Shown here in pieces: positions 1 through 9,091 of a stretch of DNA of 64,000 bases. The notes beneath the pieces are model-generated. The model did not search any database. It was given only the letters and a program-made list of their open reading frames with translations, and was not told where the DNA came from. Each line of letters starts with the position of its first letter. Positions within the stretch are counted from its first letter, which is position 1. The stretch is from Mesorhizobium kowhaii (GTDB taxonomy: Bacteria; Pseudomonadota; Alphaproteobacteria; Rhizobiales; Rhizobiaceae): the NCBI RefSeq assembly GCF_003253745.1, contig NZ_MZXV01000056.1, forward strand, positions 1 through 64,000, in the 5' to 3' direction. Made by a program: the position numbers and the translations under genes.

Positions 1-74
1 CGTCGCGACAGCCCCTCCCGCTCAACCGACGCAACAACCCGTTCGCGAAGATCCATCGAATAAGGCTTGCCCAT
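1..74 (-). mobile_element. IS630-family transposase, N-terminal fragment at the window edge
   Basis: Reading leftwards from an ATG at 72-74, the protein begins MGKPYSMDLRERVVASVERE and runs off the window. This is the typical start of the IS630-family first ORF (helix-turn-helix part, K-x-YS-x-DLRERV). A good Shine-Dalgarno (GGAGG) lies about 8 nt upstream of the ATG. The element's end must lie between about 100 and 165, because the stub of an antitoxin gene begins there. I could not define the terminal inverted repeat with only one end in view. Confidence 0.75.
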
Positions 75-127
75 CCTTACCAACCTCCTTGCCTAGCAAG
101 AAGGTTGAATCAGATTTGCCACCCTAG

Positions 128-223
128 GGGAATCCCTTCGATTCAGCCTCAATTCATCCCGCTCTAGAAGAAATGGACGCGGGCGTGCTCGCCGAGGCGC
201 GGCGACGCCATGCTCGCGATTGA
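128..223 (+). pseudogene. C-terminal stub of an AbrB/VapB-type antitoxin gene
   Basis: An open frame from just after a TAG at 125-127 to a TGA at 221-223 encodes 31 residues. The last 20 or so, ending LEEMDAGVLAEARRRHARD, look like the C-terminus of AbrB-fold antitoxins (LEEMD-x-A pattern). The stop overlaps the vapC start by 14 nt, the usual arrangement of a toxin-antitoxin operon. No start codon or AbrB DNA-binding part remains. The left part of the frame probably comes from the IS630 end. I infer that the insertion removed the antitoxin's N-terminus. Confidence 0.55.
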
Positions 224-599
224 TACCAACGTTATCGTTCGCTACCTGACAGGTGACCATCCCGAGCAGTCCCAGCGCGCCCGGCAGTTGATCGACGGTC
301 GGCTGGTCTTTGTCGCCATTACCGTGATCCTGGAAGTCGAATGGGTGCTGCGCAGCGCCTATGGTTACGGCCAGGCCGAAATCGTCCAGGCGCTGCGGGC
401 GTTCGGCGGGCTCCCGACCGTTGAGATGGATGATGCCGCAATTGCGTCGTCCGCGCTCGATCTCGCGGAGAAGGGGATGGATTTCGCAGATGCACTGCAT
501 CTGGGCAAATCTGCGCATTGCGCTGGCTTCGCAACGTTTGACCGCAGGTTCATCAAGGCCGCGAAAGCAGCCGGACATGACAGCGTGCAAGAAGCATAG
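210..599 (+). CDS. vapC: VapC-like PIN-domain ribonuclease toxin
   Basis: A full-length PIN domain of 129 residues. The acidic metal-binding set is visible: D5 in the opening AIDTNVIVR, E42, D94 in the DFADALH stretch and D111 in FATFDRRF. VapC toxins cleave RNA (often initiator tRNA or 23S rRNA) using Mg2+ and are held inactive by a cognate VapB. Here the start codon overlaps the end of a truncated antitoxin frame, and the rest of that gene is replaced by an IS630-type element. The toxin frame itself shows no lesion. Either expression was lost with the promoter, an antitoxin elsewhere neutralises it, or the toxin is weak. Confidence 0.85.
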   Translation: MLAIDTNVIVRYLTGDHPEQSQRARQLIDGRLVFVAITVILEVEWVLRSAYGYGQAEIVQALRAFGGLPTVEMDDAAIASSALDLAEKGMDFADALHLGKSAHCAGFATFDRRFIKAAKAAGHDSVQEA

Positions 600-610
600 C
601 TCCCCCCGAC

Positions 611-1018
611 CTATTTCGAACTACCTGCGGTGGCAAAAGCTAGCGTTCTTGGCAGTCGGCAGAGATCAACTCGATTGTCTGGTCGTCCAGCCTTTTGGGG
701 CGAACAGTTATGTCTTGCTGACCGACCTGCGCGATGTCGTATAGAGCGCGATGTCGTATAGAGAATGAGGAAGCCGACGACACCGCCGATCGCATACTTG
801 ATCCAGGCACTCAGGTAGTCGACAGTCCCGTCGTGGCCGGAGACATACAGCGCAGCTGCGACAAACGTCATGACCGTGATGCCAAGTGCATAGGACGGCA
901 ATAGCCCGATACGAGTAACCTTTCTAAAAAGCCAAGCGACCAGCGCACCTGTGAGCGCCATGGTAAAAGCCGCACCCAAAATCTCAGCCACGAACCCTGG
1001 TGAAATCATCTTTTTCAT
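611..1018 (-). CDS. Small membrane protein with a frameshifted C-terminal tail
   Basis: 135 residues starting MKKMISPGF, after a run of Gs that can serve as ribosome binding site. The first 90 or so residues form three to four hydrophobic segments (AFTMALTGALVAWLF, LLPSYALGITVMTFVAAALYV, IKYAIGGVVGFLILY). The last 45 are arginine-rich and low in sense. A perfect 17-bp tandem duplication (730-746 and 747-763) lies exactly where the protein changes character. With one copy removed the frame would read YTTSRRSVSKT and stop at 708-710, giving 97 residues. I recognise no family. The present tail is probably a frameshift product. Confidence 0.55.
   Translation of the reverse strand: MKKMISPGFVAEILGAAFTMALTGALVAWLFRKVTRIGLLPSYALGITVMTFVAAALYVSGHDGTVDYLSAWIKYAIGGVVGFLILYTTSRSIRHRAGRSARHNCSPQKAGRPDNRVDLCRLPRTLAFATAGSSK
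730..763. repeat. Perfect 17-bp tandem duplication
   Basis: The sequence CGCGATGTCGTATAGAG occurs twice back to back. It lies inside the small membrane-protein gene and, since 17 is not a multiple of three, shifts the frame of its 3' end. The absence of any mismatch suggests a recent slippage event. Confidence 0.9.
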
Positions 1019-1166
1019 CCCCCCATTCCACGGCGCAATGTGCCTGTTTTGAGCGGCAAGCTCAACTGCGGCGGCATCTATCCCACAGCTTTGCAATCGC
1101 CCTGCCCAGCCTTTCGCCCCGTAAGACAGTGGGACGCAGCCAGCTTTACCGAACGCTTCACAAGCC

Positions 1167-2408
1167 CTAACGCCGCCGCTTCGGCTTCTCCAGCAGCGCC
1201 ACCGCCTCGACATGCGGCGACCACAGGAACTGGTCTATCGGCGTCACGCTTTTCAAGGTGTAGCCGCCGTCGAGCAGGATGCGCAGGTCGCGAGCCAGCG
1301 TCACCGGATTGCAGGACACGGCCGAGACAAGCGGAACATCCGACCGCGCGATCTGCTTCGACTGGTCCTCGGCACCCGCCCGTGGCGGGTCGAACACCAG
1401 GCCGTCGAAGGCATTCAATTCCTTGAATGTCAGCGGCCGGCGGAACAGGTCGCGGCGTTCGCCCGTCACCCGCTTCAGCCCGGTCGCGAAGCGTGAGCCC
1501 CGGTCGAGCGCCGAAAGGGCTGCCGCGTCGCCTTCCACCGCATGGACTTCCGACTTCACTGCCAGCCGCAAGGCAAAGCTGCCGCAACCGGCGAAAAGAT
1601 CGGTGACCTTCTTGGCACGCTTCAGATGTCCGCCGACGATATCGGCCATGGTCTGTTCGGCGGCCTCGGTTGCCTGCAGAAAGGCGCCCGGAGGCAGGGC
1701 GACAGCGACGCTGCCGAACATCACCACCGGCTTTCTTGGCTCGATGATGATCTCGTCATCGATCGACAGCCTGGCAAATCCCTGAGCCAAGACGAAGTTG
1801 GAGGCGACCCGACGCTGGTTTTCGCCAAGCTTGCCGGATTCGTGAACCGCGACGTCAAGGCCCGAACCTGTCACGGTGACCGCCAGCCGGAACGATTTGG
1901 TTGTGGCGCAAACCAGTTCGGCGAGCGCCTTCAGCCGATCGAGCGCGCTGACGATCTGGGGCAGCGAGATCGGACATTCCGATATGGAGATGATTTCCGG
2001 CGACAGATGGCGATTGAAGCCGAGCAGCATGCCTGTGTCTGTGCGCCGCGCGGCGAGCACGACACGGCGGCGCATGTGCGGCGCGCATGCGACCAGGTCG
2101 CCGATCTCGCAATCGATGCCCTTGCCCTTCAGGGCGTGCACCACCTTTTCGCGTTTCCATTGGCGATAGGCTTCGGCTTCGAAATGCTGGAGCGCGCAAC
2201 CGCCGCATTCGGTGAAATGGCGGCAGGCGGGATCGATGCGCAGCGGCGAAGCCTCCAGCACCGCCATCAGCATGGCGCGGTCTTTTTCGCGCGCGGCGGT
2301 GACGACCTCGCCGGGCAATGTGAAGGGAATGAACAGATCGCCGCTCTCGGTCTCGGCGATGCCGTCGCCCTGGGCGCCAAGTTTCCTGATGCTGAAGCGC
2401 GCGCTCAT
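1167..2408 (-). CDS. RumA/TrmA-family RNA (uracil-C5)-methyltransferase
   Basis: 413 residues, starting MSARFSIRKLGAQGDGIAET. It transfers a methyl group from S-adenosylmethionine to C5 of a uridine in rRNA or tRNA. Features in order: cysteines 62, 68, 71 and 145 match the [4Fe-4S] cluster ligands of RumA; the SAM-binding motif TDLFAGCGSFAL is near residues 269-280; FDPPRAG follows near 339; and the catalytic cysteine sits in SCNPVTLARDL (C366). The start overlaps the stop of the upstream tlyA-like gene by 4 nt (ATGA), so the two are translationally coupled. Whether the target is 23S U1939 (RlmD) or another uridine cannot be told from sequence. The frame could extend upstream, but the coupling decides the start. 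Confidence 0.9.
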   Translation of the reverse strand: MSARFSIRKLGAQGDGIAETESGDLFIPFTLPGEVVTAAREKDRAMLMAVLEASPLRIDPACRHFTECGGCALQHFEAEAYRQWKREKVVHALKGKGIDCEIGDLVACAPHMRRRVVLAARRTDTGMLLGFNRHLSPEIISISECPISLPQIVSALDRLKALAELVCATTKSFRLAVTVTGSGLDVAVHESGKLGENQRRVASNFVLAQGFARLSIDDEIIIEPRKPVVMFGSVAVALPPGAFLQATEAAEQTMADIVGGHLKRAKKVTDLFAGCGSFALRLAVKSEVHAVEGDAAALSALDRGSRFATGLKRVTGERRDLFRRPLTFKELNAFDGLVFDPPRAGAEDQSKQIARSDVPLVSAVSCNPVTLARDLRILLDGGYTLKSVTPIDQFLWSPHVEAVALLEKPKRRR

Positions 2409-3169
2409 CGATCCTTGATCCCACCGAGCAGGAATTCGCGGTTGCCGTCGCCGCCTTCGATGGGCGACAGATGCATCCCGAGCGAGCGCCAGCCAGGAAC
2501 GGCGTCCAGCCAATCCTGCAGTAGGCCAGCGACACGGGCGGCATCGTAGGGATCCTTCAACAGGCCGCCCTTGCCGATCGCTTCGCGGCCGGCCTCGAAT
2601 TGCGGCTTGACCAGAAACATGGCGCGTGCACCAACCTTCGCAATGGCGAGCGCCGGCGGCAGCGCGAGTTTCAGCGAAATGAAGCTGACATCGGAAACAA
2701 TGAAATCCGGGATACGGCCGCCAAGATCGGTGACGGCAAGATCGCGGGCGTTCAGGCCCTCGATGACTGTTACACGCGGATCGCCGCCGATATCGGGATG
2801 CATCTGGCCATGCCCGACATCGATGGCGGTGACGTGGGCCACGCCGCGCTCGAGCAGGACCTGGGTGAAGCCGCCGGTCGAGGCGCCGATGTCGAGTGCC
2901 TCGCGGCCGGCAGGATCGAGGCCGAAATGGTCGAGCCCGCCGATCAGCTTCAGCGCCGCACGCGAGACAAAGCCCTGCGCCGGATCATCGATGGCGATCA
3001 GGCATTGCGGCGAAACGTTCTGGCCGGGCTTGCGGGCTATGACGCCGTCCACCATCACCGTGCCACGCTCGATCGCGTCACGGGCACGCGAACGGCTGGC
3101 AAACAGGCTCCGCTGGACGAGCAGGTCGTCGAGCCGCTGGCGGGTGCTGGCTGGCAGAGGCGAGTTCAT
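2405..3169 (-). CDS. tlyA: TlyA-family rRNA ribose 2'-O-methyltransferase
   Basis: 254 residues with an N-terminal S4 RNA-binding domain (RLDDLLVQRSLFASRSRARDAI, about residues 10-65) and an FtsJ-type Rossmann methyltransferase domain with SAM motif ALDIGASTGGFTQVLL (about residues 90-105). Family members methylate ribose 2'-OH groups in 16S and 23S rRNA; in some bacteria this sets sensitivity to capreomycin. It is upstream of, and overlaps by 4 nt, the RumA-like gene, which makes a two-gene rRNA modification unit. In related genomes it commonly follows dxs; here two short genes lie between. Confidence 0.9.
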   Translation of the reverse strand: MNSPLPASTRQRLDDLLVQRSLFASRSRARDAIERGTVMVDGVIARKPGQNVSPQCLIAIDDPAQGFVSRAALKLIGGLDHFGLDPAGREALDIGASTGGFTQVLLERGVAHVTAIDVGHGQMHPDIGGDPRVTVIEGLNARDLAVTDLGGRIPDFIVSDVSFISLKLALPPALAIAKVGARAMFLVKPQFEAGREAIGKGGLLKDPYDAARVAGLLQDWLDAVPGWRSLGMHLSPIEGGDGNREFLLGGIKDR

Positions 3170-3341
3170 CGGCCTTCATGGCGAAAGCTGGTCGCGAAGG
3201 CAAGGATATTGGGGCGGGACAAGAAACATCGTTGCAAGCGTGCGAACACATCAAGCCGCTGCGCCGCTTGCGCGCATCGCATCGGGTCGGCACAATGTTA
3301 AGCAGGAGCGCCGTTTGTTGTCCGAACACTGGGAAGGACGG

Positions 3342-3743
3342 ATGCTGACAGGAACCTGCCACTGTGGTGCAATCCACTGGACTCTGGAGGGCGATCCCGG
3401 GTCGATCACCGCCTGCAATTGTACGCTTTGCAGCCGCTATGGCGTGCTCTGGGCCCACGACTATGTCGATGAACGCATCCGCGTCGCGGGGCCGGTGAGC
3501 AGCTATAGGCGCGCCGGAAAGGATGTGCCCTCGCTCGAGATCCTATTCTGTCCCACTTGCGCCTGCGTGCTCGCCTGGCGTGGCTTGCGCTCCAGCGCCA
3601 CTGGCCGCACTCGAATCGCCGTCAATGTAAGGCTCGCACCGCCTGAGGCCGTCGCCGACTTGCCGATCGACCATTTCGATGGCCTCGATACTTACGATGA
3701 TCTGCCACGCGATGGACGCTGCGTGCGCGATTTGTGGTTCTAA
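3342..3743 (+). CDS. GFA-domain (CENP-V/glutathione-dependent formaldehyde-activating type) protein
   Basis: 133 residues starting MLTGTCHCGAIHW, preceded by GGAAGGAC as ribosome binding site. The GFA fold's zinc cysteines are visible: CHCG at the N-terminus, CNCTLC near residues 27-32, and CPTC near 71-74. The family binds zinc and some members were proposed to help glutathione react with formaldehyde. Most have no tested activity, so a specific substrate cannot be assigned. It is the only plus-strand gene in this stretch. A second, clearly different GFA protein lies at 49846. Confidence 0.85.
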   Translation: MLTGTCHCGAIHWTLEGDPGSITACNCTLCSRYGVLWAHDYVDERIRVAGPVSSYRRAGKDVPSLEILFCPTCACVLAWRGLRSSATGRTRIAVNVRLAPPEAVADLPIDHFDGLDTYDDLPRDGRCVRDLWF

Positions 3744-3769
3744 AGCGCGCCGCGTACTTTTGGGCGACC

Positions 3770-4063
3770 TTAGAAAATGGTTCGCGGAACCTGGCGTTCG
3801 ACGGCTGGAGACAAACCATCGTCCCGATCCCCCGAAGCTTGCTCACCCGGATGCTCGGGCGCGACCGCAGGCGCCGGACCAGGGTCCGGCAGGACGACCA
3901 GTTGCGGCACCTGCTTGTAGGAAAAGCCGCCGCGGATATCGCCCATCTTGCCGGCGATGATGCCCATGGCCGCCTTTTCAAGGCTGCGATCATAGCGCGT
4001 TTCGGCGGCGGCCGGCGCGACGATGACCGCTGAAAGCGCCACGCCGCACAGAAGCGTTCTCAT
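3770..4063 (-). CDS. Small exported protein of unknown function
   Basis: 97 residues. The N-terminus MRTLLCGVALSAVIVAPAAA is a clear Sec signal peptide with a likely cut after AAA (about residue 20). The mature part begins ETRYDRSLEKAAMGIIAGKMGDIRGGF, then becomes proline-rich and loses obvious structure after about residue 65. It is downstream of dxs on the same strand, 150 nt away, and converges on the GFA gene. I recognise no family. The unstructured end may reflect drift. Confidence 0.6.
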   Translation of the reverse strand: MRTLLCGVALSAVIVAPAAAETRYDRSLEKAAMGIIAGKMGDIRGGFSYKQVPQLVVLPDPGPAPAVAPEHPGEQASGDRDDGLSPAVERQVPRTIF

Positions 4064-4211
4064 TGTTGTTGTCTCCCTGCCTGATCACGATCTAGCAGGG
4101 CGCCGTTGAAAAACGGCCAAGAGACACGGTAAGCAAAGCGCCAAATGGCAGCGTTAACAATGCGTTAAGGCATCAAGCCGGCAAACTGATTGAAGCCCTT
4201 GAGATTTTGAT

Positions 4212-6125
4212 TCAGGCGCGCTGGGCGCGGGCTGTATGGCCGAGGGCGACGAATACCGTGCGCACGATGCCGGCGGCATCCAGCCCGGCATCGGCATACA
4301 TCTTTTCCGGCTTGGCGTGGTCGGTGAACGCGTCGGGCAGTACCAGCGGGCGCACCTTCAGGCCACTTTCCAGCAAGCCCTCATGGGCGAGGAACTGCAG
4401 CACATGGCTGGCGAAGCCGCCGACGGCGCCCTCCTCCACCGTCACCAGAACCTCGTGCGAGCGGGCCAGCCGGCGGACCAGATCCTCGTCGAGCGGCTTG
4501 GCGAAACGGGCATCGGCGACCGTGGTGGAAAGCCCGGCCGCGCCAAGCTCCTCGGCAGCGATGAGGCAATCCTGCAGCCGCGTGCCGAAGGACAGGAGTG
4601 CGACCTTGGTGCCTTCCCTGACGATACGGCCCTTGCCGATTTCGAGGACCGTGCCGCGCTCCGGCATGTCGACACCGACGCCGTTGCCGCGCGGATAGCG
4701 AAAGGCGATCGGACCGTCATCGTAGCTCGCCGCGGTGCGCACCATGTGGCGCAGTTCCGCCTCGTCCGCCGCCGCCATCACCACGAAACCCGGCAAGGTC
4801 GCCAGGAAGGTGGTGTCGAAGGCGCCGCAATGGGTGGCGCCATCGGCGCCGACAAAGCCGGCGCGGTCGATGGGAAAGCGCACCGGCAATTTCTGGATGG
4901 CGACGTCGTGGACGACCTGGTCGTAGGCGCGCTGCAGGAAGGTCGAATAGATCGCCGCGAACGGCTTGTAACCTTCGGTGGCGAGGCCGGCGGCGAAGGT
5001 CACCGCATGCTGTTCGGCGATGCCGACATCGAATATCCGCGACGGAAACGCTTCGCCGAACAGGTCGAGGCCGGTGCCGCTCGGCATGGCGGCGGTGACG
5101 GCGACGATGCGGTCGTCTTCACGGCCTTCCTGGACCAGGCTTTCGGCGAACACCTTGGTGTAGGCCGGTGCGTTGGCCGGCGCCTTGGCCTGTGCGCCGG
5201 TGATGACGTCGAACTTGTTGACGCCGTGATACTTGTCGGCGGCGGCTTCGGCCGGTGCGTAGCCCTTGCCCTTCTGGGTGACGACATGGATCAGCACCGG
5301 GCCTTCGCCATTGTCGCGGACATTCTTCAGGACCGGGATCAGATGCTCCAGGTTGTGACCGTCGATCGGGCCGATATGATAGAAGCCGAGCTCCTCGAAC
5401 AGCGTGCCGCCGGTGACGTAGCCCCGTGCGTGCTCGACCGCCCGGGTGATCGCACGATCGGCGCGCTTGCCGAGATAGGAGGTCAGTTTCTTGCCGAAGT
5501 CGCGCAGGCCGACATAGGTCTTGCCCGAGGCCAGACGCGCCAAATAGGCGCTCATCGCGCCGGTCGGCGGCGCAATCGACATGTCGTTGTCGTTGAGGAT
5601 GACGATGAGCCGGGCATCGAGCGCGCCGGCATTGTTCATCGCCTCGTAAGCCATGCCGGCCGACATCGCGCCGTCGCCGATGACGGCAATGACATTGTTG
5701 CGGCCGCCGGAGAGATCGCGAGCGGCGGCCATGCCGAGGCCGGCCGATATCGATGTCGAGGAGTGGGCGGCGCCGAAAGGATCGTATTCGCTCTCGGCGC
5801 GGCGGGTGAAGCCGGACAGGCCCCCTTCCTGCCGCAAGGTGCGGATGCGGTCGCGGCGGCCGGTGAGGATCTTGTGCGGATAGGCCTGATGGCCGACATC
5901 CCAGATCAGCCGGTCATCGGGGGTGTTGAAGACATAGTGCAGCGCCACTGTCAGCTCGACCACGCCAAGGCCGGCGCCAAGATGGCCGCCGGTGTGGGAC
6001 ACCGCGTCGATCAGTTCGGCACGAAGCTCGGATGCCAGTTGCGGCAATTCGCTCTCGGCAAGCGTGCGCAGGTCGGCGGGGATGCGGACCTTGTCGAGAA
6101 GCGGGGTATGCGGCGTTGCGTTCAC
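4212..6125 (-). CDS. dxs: 1-deoxy-D-xylulose-5-phosphate synthase
   Basis: 637 residues, normal for the family. It condenses pyruvate with glyceraldehyde 3-phosphate to 1-deoxy-D-xylulose 5-phosphate, the first step of the MEP isoprenoid route and a precursor of thiamine and pyridoxal. It needs thiamine diphosphate. Visible are the conserved histidine in AVSHTGGHLGAGLG (H48), the WDVGHQAYPHK block, and the cofactor motif starting GDGAMSAGMAYEAMNNAG near 150-167 and ending NDNDMSI. The transketolase C-terminal domain follows, with GIAEQHAVTFAAGLA and DRAGFVGADGATHCG. ispE at 48265 belongs to the same pathway. Confidence 0.97.
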   Translation of the reverse strand: MNATPHTPLLDKVRIPADLRTLAESELPQLASELRAELIDAVSHTGGHLGAGLGVVELTVALHYVFNTPDDRLIWDVGHQAYPHKILTGRRDRIRTLRQEGGLSGFTRRAESEYDPFGAAHSSTSISAGLGMAAARDLSGGRNNVIAVIGDGAMSAGMAYEAMNNAGALDARLIVILNDNDMSIAPPTGAMSAYLARLASGKTYVGLRDFGKKLTSYLGKRADRAITRAVEHARGYVTGGTLFEELGFYHIGPIDGHNLEHLIPVLKNVRDNGEGPVLIHVVTQKGKGYAPAEAAADKYHGVNKFDVITGAQAKAPANAPAYTKVFAESLVQEGREDDRIVAVTAAMPSGTGLDLFGEAFPSRIFDVGIAEQHAVTFAAGLATEGYKPFAAIYSTFLQRAYDQVVHDVAIQKLPVRFPIDRAGFVGADGATHCGAFDTTFLATLPGFVVMAAADEAELRHMVRTAASYDDGPIAFRYPRGNGVGVDMPERGTVLEIGKGRIVREGTKVALLSFGTRLQDCLIAAEELGAAGLSTTVADARFAKPLDEDLVRRLARSHEVLVTVEEGAVGGFASHVLQFLAHEGLLESGLKVRPLVLPDAFTDHAKPEKMYADAGLDAAGIVRTVFVALGHTARAQRA

Positions 6126-6228
6126 GGATTGGCCTGCTCAGGCTTTCTGTTCATGGGCGGGATATGCCGGCGGCCGGCGAAAGTAAATGCGTGTCAGTGA
6201 CGCGGATCAGGCTTTAGGTCTTTGTTTC

Positions 6229-6276
6229 ATGCATGTCGTTCTCCCAAAACCGGGGCCACTTTTGGGCGACATGCAT
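6229..6276. repeat. Palindromic intergenic element, copy A
   Basis: A 48-bp imperfect palindrome with arms ATGCATGTCG...CCCAAAA and TTTTGGGCGACATGCAT around a CCGG-rich centre. Two near-identical copies occur at 43933 and 47953. It starts exactly at the stop codon of the minus-strand pirin gene, whose last A is shared with the element. The structure would form a strong hairpin in the transcript, so it may end transcription or protect the 3' end. This element type is abundant in Mesorhizobium genomes, as I recall; the window itself shows three copies. Confidence 0.85.
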
Positions 6277-7196
6277 TAGCTTTCCGGCAACGGGATGAAT
6301 TCTTCCTCATCGCCGGGAACGATATCGAAGCGGCCCGTCTTCCATTCTTCCTTGGCCTGTTCGATGCGCTCCTTGGAGGACGAGACGAAATTCCACCAGA
6401 TGTAACGCTTCGAGCCGAGCGAGGCGCCACCGAACAGCATGAAATGGGCGCCGGTATCCGACGACACGACGATCTCATCGCCGGGCCGGAACACCAGCAG
6501 CCGTTCCGCCGGAAAAACATCGCCCGAAATCGAGACCTCGCCTTCGAGCGTGTAGATAGCGCGCTCCTCGGCGTCGGCCGGGATTTTCACGCTGGCGCCC
6601 GGCGCCAGCCTGAGGTCGGCATAGAGCGTGTCGGAGGCCGTCCTGACTGGAGAGCGCAGCCCCTGGAAGTTGCCGATGACGATGCGCCCGCTGACGCCTT
6701 CGGCATCGATCTCGGGAAGCCGAAGTGCTGCGGTGTTCTCGAACACCGGGGCGACTTCTTCCCCACCATCCGGCAGTGCCAGCCATGTCTGCAGGCCGGA
6801 GACCGACATCGGCGCGCCGCGCAATTCTTCGGGCGTGCGCTCGGAATGCACGATGCCGCGGCCGGCTGTCATCAAATTCACGTCGCCGGGCTGGATGACC
6901 ATTTCGGTGCCGAGGGAATCGCGATGCCGGATCTTGCCGTCGAACAGGTAGGTCACCGTCGACAGACCAATATGCGGATGCGGACGGACATCGAGTGCCT
7001 GGCCGGCCCGCAGGATCGCCGGGCCCATGCGGTCGAAGAAGATGAAAGGCCCGACCAGCCGCCTTTTGGCGGTCGGCAGAGCACGGCGCACCTGAAAACC
7101 GCCAATGTCCTTGGCGTTCGGGATGACCATCAGTTCGATCTGGTCGCTGGCAAAGGCATCGCCGACTTCAGGGTCTTTCCCAGGGAAGAAGCTCAT
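6276..7196 (-). CDS. Pirin family protein
   Basis: 306 residues forming a bicupin. The N-terminal cupin shows the pirin signature HPHIGLSTVTYLFDG (about residues 92-106) and GDVNLMTAGRGIVHSER (about 127-143), which carry the metal-binding His/Glu residues. Pirins bind iron; some cleave quercetin, others act as redox-sensing co-regulators, and the role of this one is open. It lies between DUF2277 and dxs on the same strand. Its stop codon merges with palindromic element A. Confidence 0.9.
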   Translation of the reverse strand: MSFFPGKDPEVGDAFASDQIELMVIPNAKDIGGFQVRRALPTAKRRLVGPFIFFDRMGPAILRAGQALDVRPHPHIGLSTVTYLFDGKIRHRDSLGTEMVIQPGDVNLMTAGRGIVHSERTPEELRGAPMSVSGLQTWLALPDGGEEVAPVFENTAALRLPEIDAEGVSGRIVIGNFQGLRSPVRTASDTLYADLRLAPGASVKIPADAEERAIYTLEGEVSISGDVFPAERLLVFRPGDEIVVSSDTGAHFMLFGGASLGSKRYIWWNFVSSSKERIEQAKEEWKTGRFDIVPGDEEEFIPLPES

Positions 7197-7233
7197 GGAC
7201 TCTCCTTGTCAGTGGCCGTGCCTGCTTGCCGCA

Positions 7234-7500
7234 TCAGGCAAAACGGACCGCCGCCTTCGCCCGCGCCTTGGCCGCCACCTCTTCGCGATTGCGAGGATGC
7301 TGATGGGTTTCGAGGGAGCCGAGAAGCTCGCGCGCCGACACCGCAATGGCTTCGACCGCATGGTCGAAGGCGTGCTGGTTCTGCTTCGAAGGTCGCGTCG
7401 TTCCGCTCAATTTGCGGACAAACTGAAGTGCTGCGTCGCGCACCTCGTCATGGGTTGCCGGCGGATCAAAATTGAACAGGGTCTTGATGTTTCTGCACAT
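7234..7500 (-). CDS. DUF2277 family protein
   Basis: 88 residues starting MCRNIKTLFNFDPPAT, the constant opening of DUF2277 proteins, followed by a helical stretch DEVRDAALQFVRKLSGTTRPSKQN. The family is small, soluble and of unknown function, and is common in Actinobacteria and Rhizobiales. It is 37 nt upstream of the pirin gene on the same strand, so the two may be co-transcribed. Confidence 0.85.
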   Translation of the reverse strand: MCRNIKTLFNFDPPATHDEVRDAALQFVRKLSGTTRPSKQNQHAFDHAVEAIAVSARELLGSLETHQHPRNREEVAAKARAKAAVRFA

Positions 7501-7524
7501 CGTTTCCGAACCTCCTCTTGTCCT

Positions 7525-7585
7525 GAAGCCGTTTCAATCGAGACGGCTTCTATCCTCGATCATGATCATGTCCAAAAACCGGTGA
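7525..7585. repeat. Intergenic hairpin and repeat-like segment
   Basis: The gap between xseB and DUF2277 contains a perfect 8-bp stem (GAAGCCGT at 7525-7532 with ACGGCTTC at 7543-7550). It is followed by ATCATGATCATGTCCAAAAA, a string I associate with dispersed Rhizobiales intergenic repeats. Only one copy is in the window, so the repeat status is from memory. A poor or absent T-run argues against a simple terminator. Confidence 0.35.
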
Positions 7586-7612
7586 GGCAAGACCATCGTT
7601 CGGCAGCATGCC

Positions 7613-7867
7613 TCAGTCGGCGTCGAGCGGCTCCGTTCCAACCGGCTTGCCGTCGCGCGACAGCCTGATCTTCTCGACCTTGTCCTCGGCGGCCTTCAGC
7701 AGCCGGTCGCAATGTGCCTTCAGCGCCTCGCCGCGCTCATAGATCCTGATCGACTGGTCGAGCGGCACGTCGCCACGCTCCAGATCATCGACGATCTTTT
7801 CCAGCGCGTCGAGTGCCTGTTCGAAGCTCATCGCCTTGATATCTTCGTTGGTCTCACCAGCCATCAT
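7613..7867 (-). CDS. xseB: Exodeoxyribonuclease VII small subunit
   Basis: 84 residues, the usual size. The hallmark MSFEQALDALEKIVDDLERGDVPLDQSI is present, followed by YERGEALKAHCDRLL. XseB joins XseA in a large complex that degrades single-stranded DNA from both ends. xseA is not in the window. The start follows the stop of the histone-deacetylase-like gene with no gap, which suggests one transcript; a neighbouring second ATG 3 nt in is equally possible. Linkage of xseB to dxs and to this deacetylase is common in Rhizobiales. Confidence 0.93.
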   Translation of the reverse strand: MMAGETNEDIKAMSFEQALDALEKIVDDLERGDVPLDQSIRIYERGEALKAHCDRLLKAAEDKVEKIRLSRDGKPVGTEPLDAD

Positions 7868-8794
<927 letters not shown>

Positions 8795-8927
8795 CTTCCC
8801 TATCTAGTGCCCCGACGTCGCGATGGCCATGCGTTGTGGCCTGATGGCTGGGGAAAATCACACATGCGTCCATTGGTGTCGCTGCAGGCATTGGCGTCCT
8901 CGGCGCTTCGGCGTAAGGTCGCTGCCA

Positions 8928-9084
8928 CTGCCTGGTGCCCGCCGCAAGCGGGAGAATCGGGAACACGGTTGAACTCCGTGGCGTGCCCAACGCTGTGAGG
9001 GGGACCGCGCCGGTAAATGCCACTGTCGATGACGGGAAGGCACCGGACGCGGGTTGATCCCGAGCCAGAAGACCGGCCTGGCAG
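8928..9084 (+). promoter_or_regulatory. Cobalamin (B12) riboswitch upstream of bluB
   Basis: The leader carries the diagnostic elements of the cobalamin riboswitch: GCCACTG near 9019 followed by GGGAAGGCA, and the B12 box CGAGCCAGAAGACCGGCC at 9061-9078. A short closing stem pairs CTGCC (8928-8932) with GGCAG (9080-9084). It precedes a cobalamin synthesis gene on the same strand, as expected for feedback control. The remainder of the 8795-9143 gap holds the promoters of both divergent genes and the hairpin listed next. Confidence 0.93.
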
Positions 9085-9091
9085 GTATCGT

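Noticed and set aside
730..763. 17-bp direct repeat as an attachment site or IS target duplication
   Set aside because: The two copies touch each other with nothing between them, so this is a tandem slippage duplication.
4236..6200. Long plus-strand frame of 654 codons opposite dxs
   Set aside because: It is the mirror of a high-GC coding gene: Gly/Arg/His-rich, no domain, no start region. The minus strand is a complete dxs.
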